Source of the DNA: Taklimakanibacter sp021828105
GTDB taxonomy: Bacteria; Pseudomonadota; Alphaproteobacteria; Rhizobiales; Aestuariivirgaceae
Reading direction: 5' to 3'
DNA: 64,000 nucleotides
Assembly: GCA_021828105.1 (NCBI GenBank)
Contig: JAKATG010000006.1
Span: 62,001 to 126,000 of the forward strand
Part shown: positions 52,821 to 61,903 of the stretch, piece by piece
Position numbering within the stretch: the first letter of the stretch is position 1
Layout of the letters: every line of letters starts with the position of its first letter
Notes under the pieces: generated by a model
What the model was told of the DNA's origin: nothing
The model's input: only the letters and a program-made list of their open reading frames with translations
The model's database searches: none
Position numbers and translations under genes: made by a program

Positions 52821-54368
52821 ATGAGGGCGTTGAGCGAGCCCATTCTCGAAATGCGCGGCATCACCAAGACGTTCCCGGGCGTGAATGCGCTGACGGACGT
52901 CAATCTCGCGATTCTGCCGGCCGAGATCCATGCCGTGGTCGGGGAAAACGGCGCCGGCAAATCGACGCTGATGAAGGTGCTGTCGGGTGTCTATCCGCAT
53001 GGCACCTATGACGGCGAGATCATGTTCGAGGGCGCGAGCCGGAAATTCACCACCATCTCCGACAGCGAGACCGCCGGGATCATCATCATCCATCAGGAGC
53101 TGGCGCTGGTTCCTTTGCTCTCCATCGCCGAGAACATCTTCCTCGGCCATGAGACGGCGAAAAGGGGCGTCATCGACTGGTTCGAGGCCCTCCGCCGCGC
53201 CGCCGAGCTCCTCAAGAAGGTCGGCCTCAAGGAACATCCCAACACGCTCATCACCGATCTCGGCACCGGCAAGCAGCAGCTGGTCGAGATCGCCAAGGCG
53301 CTCAACAAGAAGGTGAAGCTCCTCATCCTCGACGAGCCGACCTCGAGCCTGAACGAGACCGATTCGAACAAGCTCTTGGCACTGCTGCAGGAGCTGAAAG
53401 CGCATGGCATCTCCTCGATCCTCATCACCCACAAGCTCAACGAGGTGATGAAGGTCGCCGACCGCATCACCATCCTGCGCGACGGCAGGACGGTCGACAC
53501 GCTCGACACGTCGACCGCGAAAGTCAGCGAGGACCGCATCATCAAGGCCATGGTCGGGCGCGAGCTGACCGACCGCTATCCTCAGCGCATGGCCAAGATC
53601 GGCGAGACCATCCTCGAGGTGAAGGACTGGAACGTCTTCCATCCGCTGCATGCCGACCGCCATCTGATCCGCAATGTGAGCTTCAGCGTGCGCAAGGGCG
53701 AGGTGGTGGGCATTGCCGGGCTCATGGGGGCGGGGCGGACGGAGTTCGCCATGTCGCTCTTCGGCCGCGCCTATGGCCAGAAGATCTCGGGCGAGGTCAC
53801 GATCCACGGCAAGAAGGCCGACGTCTCGACCATCCCCAAGGCCATGGCGGCGGGGCTCGCTTATGTGACCGAGGACCGCAAGACCTATGGCCTCGTCCTC
53901 ATCGACCATATCAAGCACAATGTGACGCTCGCCAATCTCGACGGCGTTGCCTCGCGCGGCGTGATCGATGACCTCAAGGAGCTCAAGGTCGCCAACAAAT
54001 ACCGCAAGGACCTGGCGATCCGCTGCTCGGGCGTCTATCAGACGACGGTCAATCTCTCGGGCGGCAACCAGCAGAAGGTCGTGCTGTCGAAATGGCTGTT
54101 CTCGGGGCCCGACGTCCTCATCCTCGACGAGCCGACGCGTGGCATCGACGTTGGCGCCAAATACGAGATCTATGCCATCATCAACGCGCTCGCCGAGCAG
54201 GGGAAGGCCGTCGTCGTGATCTCCTCCGAGATGCCGGAGCTTCTCGGCATCTCGGACCGCATCTATGTGATGAATGAGGGTCGCTTCGTCGCCGAGATGC
54301 CGACCAAAGAGGCCTCGCAGGAGAAGATCATGCGCGCCATCATGAATTCATGGGAAAAGCCGAGATGA
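52821..54368 (+). CDS. gguA: Monosaccharide ABC transporter ATP-binding protein GguA
   Basis: A 515-residue ATPase with two ABC domains, as in sugar importers of the Rbs/Xyl class. Domain 1 has VVGENGAGKSTLMK (40-53) and LLILDEPTSSLNE; domain 2 has LSGGNQQKVVLSKW and LILDEPTRGIDVGAKYE. Domain 2 Walker A is degenerate (GLMGAGRTEF), normal in this family. Start: ATG 52821 is very close to GGGGAG; TTG 52830, giving LSEPILEMRG, has better spacing and could be the real start. Confidence 0.94.
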   Translation: MRALSEPILEMRGITKTFPGVNALTDVNLAILPAEIHAVVGENGAGKSTLMKVLSGVYPHGTYDGEIMFEGASRKFTTISDSETAGIIIIHQELALVPLLSIAENIFLGHETAKRGVIDWFEALRRAAELLKKVGLKEHPNTLITDLGTGKQQLVEIAKALNKKVKLLILDEPTSSLNETDSNKLLALLQELKAHGISSILITHKLNEVMKVADRITILRDGRTVDTLDTSTAKVSEDRIIKAMVGRELTDRYPQRMAKIGETILEVKDWNVFHPLHADRHLIRNVSFSVRKGEVVGIAGLMGAGRTEFAMSLFGRAYGQKISGEVTIHGKKADVSTIPKAMAAGLAYVTEDRKTYGLVLIDHIKHNVTLANLDGVASRGVIDDLKELKVANKYRKDLAIRCSGVYQTTVNLSGGNQQKVVLSKWLFSGPDVLILDEPTRGIDVGAKYEIYAIINALAEQGKAVVVISSEMPELLGISDRIYVMNEGRFVAEMPTKEASQEKIMRAIMNSWEKPR

Positions 54369-55558
54369 GCGAAATAACCGCACAGAGCGAAGCGAAGCCC
54401 GACATACTGCGGTTCGTCAAGGCTCACATCCGCGATTATGCGCTCCTCCTGTCGCTGCTCGCGATCATGATCTTCTTCCAGTTCACCACCAACGGCACGC
54501 TGTTCATGCCGGTGAACATGACCAACATCATCCTGCAGAACAGCTATATCGTGATCATGGCGCTCGGCATGCTGCTCATCATCGTGGCGGGCCATATCGA
54601 CCTCTCGGTCGGATCGGTGTCGGGCTTCATCGGCGCGGTGGCGGCGGTGATGATGGTGAGCTGGAAGCTCGATCCGTTCCTGTCGGTCATCGCGTGCCTG
54701 TTGCTGGGCGCCGCGATCGGCGGCCTGCAGGGCTTCTTCGTCGCCTATCACAAGATACCGGCCTTCATCGTGACCCTCGCCGGCATGCTCATCTTCAAGG
54801 GCCTGGCGCTGACCGTGCTCGGCGGCGCCTCGGTCGGACCGTTCCCGCGCGAATTCCAGCTCCTGAGCTCAGGCTTCATTCCCGACCTGTTCAGCGTCGG
54901 CCTGTTCAACGTGACGGCCATGGTGATCGGCACGCTGGTGACGGCGGTCATCATCTATTTCAACTATCGCAAGAGGCTGAACCAGCAGGCGCATGGGCTC
55001 GCCGAGGAGCCGGACATCATCTTCTACGGCCGCAACCTTCTGATCGCCATCGCCTTCCTGGGTTTCTCCTTCCTGATGGCGCGCTACAAGGGGTTGCCCA
55101 ATGTGCTGATCGTCATGTTCGCGCTGATCGCGCTCTTCGTCTTCCTGACGACCAACACGACGATGGGCCGGCGCATCTACGCCATGGGCGGCAATGAGAA
55201 GGCGACGAAGCTCTCCGGCATCGACACCGAGAAGCTGACTTTTCTCATCTTCGTCATCATGGGGGCGCTGGCCGCCCTGGCGGGCCTCATCTTCGCCGCA
55301 AGGCTCAATGTGGCGACGCCCAAAGCAGGTCTCGGCTTCGAGCTCGACGTCATCGCCGCCTGCTTCATCGGCGGGGCTGCGACGACGGGTGGCGTCGGCA
55401 AGGTGATCGGTGCGGTGATCGGCGCCTTCATCATGGGCGTCATGAACAACGGCATGTCGATCATGGGCATCGGCATCGACTGGCAGCAGGTGATCAAGGG
55501 CGCGGTGCTGATGCTCGCGGTGTTCCTCGACGTCTATTACAAGAACAAGGCGCGGTAG
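54365..55558 (+). CDS. gguB: Monosaccharide ABC transporter permease GguB
   Basis: A 397-residue permease with about ten membrane segments. The EAA-like and family motif AGHIDLSVGSVSGFIGAVAAV near residues 75-95 is diagnostic of the ribose/xylose permease family, cut here to GHIDLSVGSVSGF; a later IAACFIGGAATTGGVGKV is the second. ATG 54365 overlaps the gguA stop (ATGA). It completes ChvE-GguA-GguB. No gguC gene follows; a 446-bp spacer comes next. Confidence 0.94.
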   Translation: MSEITAQSEAKPDILRFVKAHIRDYALLLSLLAIMIFFQFTTNGTLFMPVNMTNIILQNSYIVIMALGMLLIIVAGHIDLSVGSVSGFIGAVAAVMMVSWKLDPFLSVIACLLLGAAIGGLQGFFVAYHKIPAFIVTLAGMLIFKGLALTVLGGASVGPFPREFQLLSSGFIPDLFSVGLFNVTAMVIGTLVTAVIIYFNYRKRLNQQAHGLAEEPDIIFYGRNLLIAIAFLGFSFLMARYKGLPNVLIVMFALIALFVFLTTNTTMGRRIYAMGGNEKATKLSGIDTEKLTFLIFVIMGALAALAGLIFAARLNVATPKAGLGFELDVIAACFIGGAATTGGVGKVIGAVIGAFIMGVMNNGMSIMGIGIDWQQVIKGAVLMLAVFLDVYYKNKAR

Positions 55559-56004
55559 ATCCGGCACATCGATAGGGAACGATTCCCGGCCCTTGCCGGT
55601 TCAACCGACGTTGTCGGATGCCTGGATACAGGGATTTTCAGGGAATTTTCGCGAAAAAATTTCGACCCCAGCAATATCAGTCATTTAGCTTTGCCGGTCG
55701 AGTGGAAGCAGGGAATTTTGTCGGTGGGATGCCGGGACTTTGGCGTCTTATAATATTTCCTAGACCTCGCATCTGAAATCTCATGCGGAACAGCGCTTCG
55801 GGCACTGCGTTCCATTACGTCGGCGCCGGGCCGTATTTGCGAATACGCTTCTCAAGACTGGTATTTCCCAAATCGCACGGTCTGGCCCGCGATTGCAAGA
55901 GGGATGCACTGGCAGTCCTCGGAGCACTTTACATCGAGCCCCATCGCCGGCCTGATGATATGGCAATGCCAATGATGCAGGCTTGGGCAAAAGGGAATGT
56001 AGCC
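55559..56004. other. 446-bp spacer with repeated CAGGGAATTTT motifs
   Basis: No gene is supported. CAGGGAATTTT occurs at 55639-55649 and 55709-55719, with CAGGGATTTT just before the first, and GGATACAGGG at 55624-55633 is the reverse complement of CCCTGTATCC at 36445. A short stretch 55640-55670 is AT-rich. Such motifs could be remnants of a mobile element. A frame extends the molybdoenzyme gene upstream to 55783 but its product is not protein-like. Confidence 0.5.
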
Positions 56005-57006
56005 ATGAGCCGTGCGCCACTTGATCCATCGGAACCCGTTCTTCGCCATCCGCTTCAGCCTCATCAGCTCACTGAGCGGCTGACGCGGGTGGAGGATGTG
56101 ATCGTGCTCTGCCATTTCGGCGTGCCCCGACTTGATCCCGCGAGCTGGTCGCTTACGATCGACGGACTGGTGCGCCGGCCCCTGCGCCTCTCGCTGAGCG
56201 ATCTTATGAAGCGGCCGCGCGTGGAGCTCAACGCCGTTCACGAGTGCTGCGGCAGTCCGTTCAAGCCGGAGGTTCCAACTCGCCGCGTCTGCAACATTTC
56301 CTGGTCGGGGGTGCGGCTGTCGGAACTGCTCGCGGATTGCGAGCCGGACCCCACGGCACGCTTTCTATGGTCCACCGGCGCCGATTACGGTGTTTTCGGC
56401 GGCATTGCCTGCGACGCCTTCGTCAAGGACCTCCCGATCGAGCGGGCGAAGGCTGATGTGATTATTGCCGATCAGATGAACGGGGCGCCACTTCGGCCCG
56501 AGAACGGCTTTCCGGCACGGCTCGTCGTGCCTGGGTACTATGGGACCAACAGCGTCAAGTGGCTCGAGCGGTTGACGGTCGCTGATGCGCGTGCACCGGG
56601 TCCGTTCACCACCCGGTGGTACAATGATGCGATCCGCGCCGCGTCAGGCGAACCGACCGGCGCCACGCGCCCGGTCTGGTCGATCGCACCTGGCTCAGTC
56701 ATCGTCGCGCCATCGCCTGACGAAGCCCTGAATGCCGGAGAGCCGGTCGAAATTTGGGGCTGGGCATGGGCGGACGGCGGCGTCGCCGCTGTCGACGTCA
56801 GCACCGACGGCGGGTCGAATTGGATGCGAGCCAATGTCGAGCCGCCCCTATCGCGGTCATGGCAACGTTTTTCCGTCACCTGGCGAGTGGAGCAGCGCGG
56901 CAATCGGCATGAATTATGCGCTCGGGCACATTCCGCAGCCGGGGCCAGCCAGCCGCTCAAGGGCGCACGCAATGAAATTCATCGCGTGCCCATCACGATC
57001 ACTTAG
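56005..57006 (+). CDS. Sulfite oxidase-family molybdopterin oxidoreductase
   Basis: A 333-residue molybdenum enzyme. The Mo-cofactor domain covers about residues 30-190, with NAVHECCGSPFKP placing C81 at the molybdenum-ligand cysteine (family CxGN pattern), and GYYGTNSVKWLERL in the pterin site. The dimer domain is at about 220-333 (VEIWGWAWADGG, VDVSTDGGSNW). No Tat signal is visible, which is unusual for the export-type relatives, so a start error or a cytoplasmic enzyme is possible. Electron donor unknown; sulfite is not certain. Confidence 0.84.
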   Translation: MSRAPLDPSEPVLRHPLQPHQLTERLTRVEDVIVLCHFGVPRLDPASWSLTIDGLVRRPLRLSLSDLMKRPRVELNAVHECCGSPFKPEVPTRRVCNISWSGVRLSELLADCEPDPTARFLWSTGADYGVFGGIACDAFVKDLPIERAKADVIIADQMNGAPLRPENGFPARLVVPGYYGTNSVKWLERLTVADARAPGPFTTRWYNDAIRAASGEPTGATRPVWSIAPGSVIVAPSPDEALNAGEPVEIWGWAWADGGVAAVDVSTDGGSNWMRANVEPPLSRSWQRFSVTWRVEQRGNRHELCARAHSAAGASQPLKGARNEIHRVPITIT

Positions 57007-57017
57007 CGCGAGATCGT

Positions 57018-57773
57018 TCATTCGCGATCTGAACCGGAGAAGACGTTGCTGTGGCTGCGATACCAGTCGGCTGCGTCGCTTATGTCCTTGACGATGGCCG
57101 CGGCCGCGCGTTTCGCATCGCGCCGTCCGAGCGCGTCGATGACGAGCTGGTGGGTGTCCGGCGCGCGGTCGAATACCGCATAGCCTTCGGCCATCCGCCA
57201 CGGCGTCTTGAGCAAGGGACCGATCCTCAGCCAAAGCGATTCGATATAGGCAATGAGCAGCTCTGATTGCGATGCCCGGTAGAGGGTGAAGTGGAATGAC
57301 TTGTTGGCCTCGAGCGCCCGTGCCGCATCCTCTTCCCGCAACGCGCCCATCATCGCTTCGTTCTGCTCGCGCAAAGCCGCGATCAGGTCGCCCGTCACGC
57401 GCAGCGCCGCTTCTTCGGTGGCGAGCGCTTCCAGGCGAAGACGGATTTCGGTCAGCTTGTCAAAGGCATCCCTGGTGATCAGAGGCACCTGCACGGTCCG
57501 GTTGGGAAGCATTTCGAGGGCGCGCTCGGCGACGAGCCTCTGCAAGGCATCGCGCACCGGCATGATGCTGGTGCCCATCTCGATCGCCAGCTGCCGGATC
57601 ACCAGCACGTCCCCGGGCGTGAACTGTCCGCCGATCAGCGCGTCCTTCAGCTCCTCATAGGCTTGATCCTGCAAAGTGGTCTTGCTCAGACGCTGCAATT
57701 TTTGGCGGCTCGGTTTGGCGTCGCCACGCACCGGTTGAATCACGCCCGTCGCTCCTGTCTCCCGACTTGGCAT
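57018..57773 (-). CDS. GntR-family transcriptional regulator (FCD domain)
   Basis: A 251-residue FCD-type GntR regulator. The winged helix is in residues 35-90: LIGGQFTPGDVLVIRQLAIEMG, then PVRDALQRLVAERALE, cut to these diagnostic pieces. The ligand domain (from about 110) has helices of the FCD fold with His/Asp positions typical of metal-binding members (HFTLYRAS, HQLVIDAL). Divergent from the dehydrogenase-BKACE-HyuAB operon and likely its regulator, with carboxylate-type ligand expected for FCD members. Confidence 0.88.
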   Translation of the reverse strand: MPSRETGATGVIQPVRGDAKPSRQKLQRLSKTTLQDQAYEELKDALIGGQFTPGDVLVIRQLAIEMGTSIMPVRDALQRLVAERALEMLPNRTVQVPLITRDAFDKLTEIRLRLEALATEEAALRVTGDLIAALREQNEAMMGALREEDAARALEANKSFHFTLYRASQSELLIAYIESLWLRIGPLLKTPWRMAEGYAVFDRAPDTHQLVIDALGRRDAKRAAAAIVKDISDAADWYRSHSNVFSGSDRE

Positions 57774-57811
57774 TGCACTGATGCGCGGCGCGCAGCAATA
57801 GCCAATCAGAA

Positions 57812-57848
57812 ATTGTTTGTATGATATCTGTTATAACAAATATTGACA
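57812..57848. promoter_or_regulatory. Divergent promoter region with GntR-like dyads
   Basis: AT-rich segment between the GntR gene and the catabolic operon. It holds the palindrome TGTTATAACA (57829-57838) next to GATATC (57823-57828). TTGACA at 57843-57848 with 17 bases to TAGCTT is a possible promoter for the operon. Operator function is inferred from position. Confidence 0.5.
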
Positions 57849-57920
57849 TGGCTTTCCATCCTGCGTAGCTTCCCGACCCAAGAAATGCGGGCCGCAAAAG
57901 CCGCGAAGGGATGGAGACCG

Positions 57921-58838
57921 ATGACCGCAGGAAGCGCTGCCATCGTTGGCACGGGATTGATCGGACGCAGCTGGGCGCTGGTCTTCGCGCGTGCCGGCTG
58001 GTCGGTAAAACTGTTCGATCCGTCGCCTGAGGCCGCGGACAATGCGGCCAAATGGATCGACGCCGCTCTTGCCGACGACGTCCCGGACGCCGATCGGCGC
58101 AGCGCCGTCCGCCGCCGCATCGGCATCAGCCCCACCCTCGCGGATGCCGTCGCCGGCGCAACGCATGTGCAGGAGAACACCACCGAGGCGCTCGAGCTGA
58201 AGCGCACGGTGCTGGCGGACATCGACCGGCTCGCCGCCCCTGAGACGATCATCGCCTCATCCACCTCCGCTCTCTTGCCATCGGCTTTTTCCGAATCCCT
58301 TCCCGGTCGCGCCCGCGTCCTCGTGGCCCATCCGGTGAATCCGCCGCACCTCGTTCCGCTCGTCGAAATGCTGGGCGCGCCGTGGACGTCGGCGGAGGCG
58401 ATCGCGCGCGCCACGGACACCATGACCGCCATCGGCCAGTCGCCGATCCGGATCCACCGGGAGATCGACGGCTTCGTCCTCAACCGCCTCCAGGCGGCAC
58501 TGGTCAACGAGGCGATGGCCTTGGTCGATGCCAAGGTCGCATCGCCGGCGGACATCGACAAATGCCTGACCGACGGGCTCGCCTTGCGCTGGGCCTTCAT
58601 CGGTCCTTTCGAGACCATGGATCTGAACGCCGATGGCGGCTTCGCCGATTATGCCCGCAAATATCGCAGCCTCTTCGAAATCATGGGGCGGACGCTCGGA
58701 TCATCGCGGCCGTGGAGCGAAGCGGCCATGTCCGTCGTGAGCGACGACCGCCGGCAGAGATTGCCGCTCGATGCGATCGCCGAGCGCCAGCGCTGGCGCG
58801 ACAGCCAAGTCCGGTCGCTGCGCAAATTGAAGACATGA
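57921..58838 (+). CDS. 3-hydroxyacyl-CoA dehydrogenase family protein
   Basis: A 305-residue NAD-dependent dehydrogenase. The Rossmann loop is AIVGTGLIGRSWA (G10-x-G12-x-x-G15) with a D in KLFDPS to bind NAD; the catalytic HPVNPPHLVPLVE segment is the family His-Glu pair. Size and sequence fit L-carnitine / L-gulonate-type 3-dehydrogenases (lambda-crystallin group) rather than the fused fatty-acid enzymes. First gene of the operon; ATG 57921 has ATGGAG upstream. Together with the next enzyme it would oxidise then cleave a beta-hydroxy acid. Confidence 0.85.
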   Translation: MTAGSAAIVGTGLIGRSWALVFARAGWSVKLFDPSPEAADNAAKWIDAALADDVPDADRRSAVRRRIGISPTLADAVAGATHVQENTTEALELKRTVLADIDRLAAPETIIASSTSALLPSAFSESLPGRARVLVAHPVNPPHLVPLVEMLGAPWTSAEAIARATDTMTAIGQSPIRIHREIDGFVLNRLQAALVNEAMALVDAKVASPADIDKCLTDGLALRWAFIGPFETMDLNADGGFADYARKYRSLFEIMGRTLGSSRPWSEAAMSVVSDDRRQRLPLDAIAERQRWRDSQVRSLRKLKT

Positions 58839-58861
58839 GAAGGCTCAAAGGAACATCGGAC

Positions 58862-59797
58862 ATGAAGAAGCCCCGGAAAGTCATCATCACCTGCGCCGTG
58901 ACCGGCTCGATCCACACGCCGACGATGACGCCCTATCTGCCGGTCACGCCCGATCAGGTCGCGGCCGAAGCCGTCGCCGCGGCGGAAGCCGGCGCGGCGA
59001 TCCTCCACCTCCATGCGCGCAATCCCGAAGACGGCCGGCCGACGCCCGATCCCGACGTATTCATGCGCTTCCTCCCCCAGATCAAGCAGCAGAGCGATGC
59101 CGTCATCAACATCACCACCGGCGGTGGGCACAATATGACGCTCAAGGACCGGCTGGCCGCGCCGCTGAAGACCAAGCCCGAAATGTGCTCGCTCAATATG
59201 GGATCGATGAATTTCGGCCTGTTTCCCATCCTCGGCAAATACAAGGAATGGCAGCACGACTGGGAGCCCGCCTATCTCGAGAATTCCCGCGACTTCATCT
59301 TCCGCAACACCTTCAAGGATATCGAGTTCATTCTCAAGGAGCTCGGCGAGGGCTGCGGCACCCGCTTCGAGTTCGAATGCTATGACGTAGGACATCTCTA
59401 CACACTGGCGCATTTCCTCGAGCGCGGCCTGGTCAAGCCGCCGCTCTTCGTCCAGACGATCTTCGGCATTCTCGGGGGCATCGGCGCCGATATCGAGAAC
59501 CTGGTCCATATGCGAAGGATCGCCGACAAGCTCTTCGGCAGCGACTACGAGTGGTCGATCCTCGCCGCCGGCCGTCACCAGATGAACTTCGTCACCACCG
59601 GCGCGATCATGGGCGGCCATACGCGCGTCGGCCTCGAAGACAGCCTCTATATCGGCAAGGGACAGCTCGCCAAGAGCAATGCCGAGCAGGTCGCCAAGAT
59701 CAGGCGCATCCTGCACGACCAGTCCCTCGAAGTCGCATCCCCCGCCGAGGCGCGCGCCATGCTCGCGCTCAAGGGCGGTGACCGCGTCGAATTCTGA
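58862..59797 (+). CDS. BKACE family beta-keto acid cleavage enzyme
   Basis: A 311-residue DUF849 enzyme, the 3-keto-5-aminohexanoate cleavage (Kce) family. Zinc ligands are in AAILHLHARNPEDG (H49, H51) with further ligands in CEFEC-type FEFECYDVGH. The family condenses a beta-keto acid with acetyl-CoA, giving acetoacetate and a CoA ester. It starts 23 bp after a 3-hydroxy-acid dehydrogenase, the same pairing used in carnitine degradation (oxidation then cleavage). The real substrate is unknown. Confidence 0.88.
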   Translation: MKKPRKVIITCAVTGSIHTPTMTPYLPVTPDQVAAEAVAAAEAGAAILHLHARNPEDGRPTPDPDVFMRFLPQIKQQSDAVINITTGGGHNMTLKDRLAAPLKTKPEMCSLNMGSMNFGLFPILGKYKEWQHDWEPAYLENSRDFIFRNTFKDIEFILKELGEGCGTRFEFECYDVGHLYTLAHFLERGLVKPPLFVQTIFGILGGIGADIENLVHMRRIADKLFGSDYEWSILAAGRHQMNFVTTGAIMGGHTRVGLEDSLYIGKGQLAKSNAEQVAKIRRILHDQSLEVASPAEARAMLALKGGDRVEF

Positions 59798-59813
59798 GAA
59801 AGGACCTCATCGC

Positions 59814-61889
59814 ATGCGTTTTGCTTGTGACACCGGCGGCACCTTCACCGATCTGATCGTCGAGGACGAAGCTGGCGCCCTGCATATGTTCAAGGCTCCG
59901 ACGACGCCCGAGAATCCGATCACGGGTGTCCTCGATTCCGTGCAGGTCGCCGCCAATGCCATGGGCATCACACGCCATGACCTGCTGGCAAAGGGCAAGA
60001 TCTTCATCCATGGCACGACCCGCGCCATCAACGCCATCGTCACCGGAACGACGGCGCGCACGGCGCTCCTGACCACCAAGGGCAATCCCGACGTGCTGGT
60101 GTTCCGCGAGGGCGGCCGGATCGAGCCTTTCAACTTCAAGGTTCCATACCCTGAGCCTTACATTCCCCGGCATCTGACATTCGAGATCGAAGAGCGCGTG
60201 GGCACGACCGGCGAGATCGTGACAGCTCTCGATGAAGGCTCGGTGCGGGACGCGATCCAGCGCCTGAAGGCGGAAGGCGTCGAGGCCGTCGCCGTGAGCT
60301 TCCTGTGGTCGATCGCCAATCCCGCGCATGAGCTGCGCGTCGGCGAGATGCTGGCGGAGTTGCTGCCGGGAATCCCGGTGACGCTGTCCCACCAGATCAA
60401 CCCGATCATCCGGGAATACCGGCGGACGTCCTCGGCCGCGATCGATGCATCGCTCAAGCCGCTGATGGGATCCTATATGCGCAATCTCGCCCAGAGCCTG
60501 AAGGAGGCGGGCTTTCCCGGCCGCGTGCTGGTCGTCACCTCGCAGGGCGGCGTGATGGATGCGGAGGAAATCGCGCTCGCGCCGATACATTCGATCAATT
60601 CCGGCCCCGCCATGGCCCCGGTCGCGGGCCGATACTATGCCGGCATGGATGCCGACATGCAGACCGCGATCGTGGCGGATACCGGCGGCACGACCTATGA
60701 CGTATCCCTCATCCGCGGCGGCCGCATTCCCTGGTCGCGGGAAACCTGGATCGGCCAGCCCTTCCGCGGCCATATGACGGGTTTCCCCTCGGTCGACGTG
60801 AAGTCGGTCGGCGCCGGCGGCGGCTCGATCGCATCGGTCGATGCCGGGGGCATGCTGCGCGTCGGCCCCAAGAGCGCCGGCGCCGTGCCGGGTCCCGTCT
60901 GCTATGGCCGCGGCGGCACCGAGCCGACGGTCACCGATGCGGCACTCGCCCTTGGATATCTCGACCCTGAGAATTTCCTCGGCGGCGCCATGGCGCTCGA
61001 CCTCGAGGCGGCAAGGGCCGCGATCGAGTCGCGTGTCGCGAAGCCGCTTTCGCTCTCGATCGAAGAGGCAGCCGCCGCGATCATGGACGTGGTGACCCAG
61101 AACATGGTGAACGCCATCGACGACCTGACGGTGAAACAGGGCATCGATCCGTCCAAGGCCGTGCTGATCGGCGGCGGCGGTGCCGCGGGCTTCAACACCA
61201 CCTTGATTGGAAAGCGGTTGAACTGCCCGACGGCCATCATCCCCGAAACGGGGGCGGCGCTGAGCGCCGCCGGTGCGCTGATCAGCGATCTGTCGCGCCA
61301 CTTCAACATCACCAAGCATATCAGCACCGACAAGTTCTCCTTCCCTCTGGCGAACCAGGTCCTGGCCGAGCTCAAGGCCAAGTGCGACGCCTTCGTCGCC
61401 GCGGCCGGCGAAGAGGTGATCGGGCACAGCGTCGAATACAGCATCGAAGGCCACTATCCGAGCCAGGTCTGGGATATCGAGGCGCCGCTCCACTCAGCGA
61501 AGCTCGCGGGCGAGAAAGACCTCAAGAAGGTGATCGACAGCTTCCATGCCGCGCATGAGGAGCTCTTCGCCTTTGCCGATCGCGGCGCCCATATCGAGGT
61601 CGTCGGCTGGCAGGCCCATGTGCGCTGCCAGCTGCGCGACCGCGGAACCGGACGCGTTTCGAAGGAGCTCGCCGCCGCGAACGGCCGGACCCTGCGCAAA
61701 TGCTATTTCCCCGGACATGGCCATGTCGAGGCGCCGGTCAGCGTGCTCGATCGGCTCGACGCGGGATGGCGCGCCAAGGGGCCGGCCATCGTCGAGTCCT
61801 CGCTGACCACCGTCGTCGTCAATCCGGGCGTCGAAGTCGTCAAGACGGCCTCTGGGTCGCTGATCATGAATCTTGCGGAAATGAATTAG
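59814..61889 (+). CDS. Hydantoinase/oxoprolinase subunit A (HyuA)
   Basis: A 691-residue ATP-dependent hydrolase subunit. The N-terminal acetate/sugar-kinase-like phosphate loop is FACDTGGTFTDLIVED (residues 3-18), and a second nucleotide segment is VADTGGTTYDVSL; VLIGGGGAAGFN is the adenosine loop. HyuA acts with HyuB in ATP-driven ring opening of hydantoins and 5-oxoproline; related enzymes are acetone and acetophenone carboxylases. Starts 16 bp after BKACE behind AGGACC. hyuB follows at 14 bp. Confidence 0.92.
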   Translation: MRFACDTGGTFTDLIVEDEAGALHMFKAPTTPENPITGVLDSVQVAANAMGITRHDLLAKGKIFIHGTTRAINAIVTGTTARTALLTTKGNPDVLVFREGGRIEPFNFKVPYPEPYIPRHLTFEIEERVGTTGEIVTALDEGSVRDAIQRLKAEGVEAVAVSFLWSIANPAHELRVGEMLAELLPGIPVTLSHQINPIIREYRRTSSAAIDASLKPLMGSYMRNLAQSLKEAGFPGRVLVVTSQGGVMDAEEIALAPIHSINSGPAMAPVAGRYYAGMDADMQTAIVADTGGTTYDVSLIRGGRIPWSRETWIGQPFRGHMTGFPSVDVKSVGAGGGSIASVDAGGMLRVGPKSAGAVPGPVCYGRGGTEPTVTDAALALGYLDPENFLGGAMALDLEAARAAIESRVAKPLSLSIEEAAAAIMDVVTQNMVNAIDDLTVKQGIDPSKAVLIGGGGAAGFNTTLIGKRLNCPTAIIPETGAALSAAGALISDLSRHFNITKHISTDKFSFPLANQVLAELKAKCDAFVAAAGEEVIGHSVEYSIEGHYPSQVWDIEAPLHSAKLAGEKDLKKVIDSFHAAHEELFAFADRGAHIEVVGWQAHVRCQLRDRGTGRVSKELAAANGRTLRKCYFPGHGHVEAPVSVLDRLDAGWRAKGPAIVESSLTTVVVNPGVEVVKTASGSLIMNLAEMN

Positions 61890-61903
61890 GGCGGGAGAGC
61901 TCC

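Noticed and set aside
54263..55567. Minus-strand His/Asp-rich frames opposite gguB
   Set aside because: Antisense of hydrophobic membrane-protein codons; no independent evidence.
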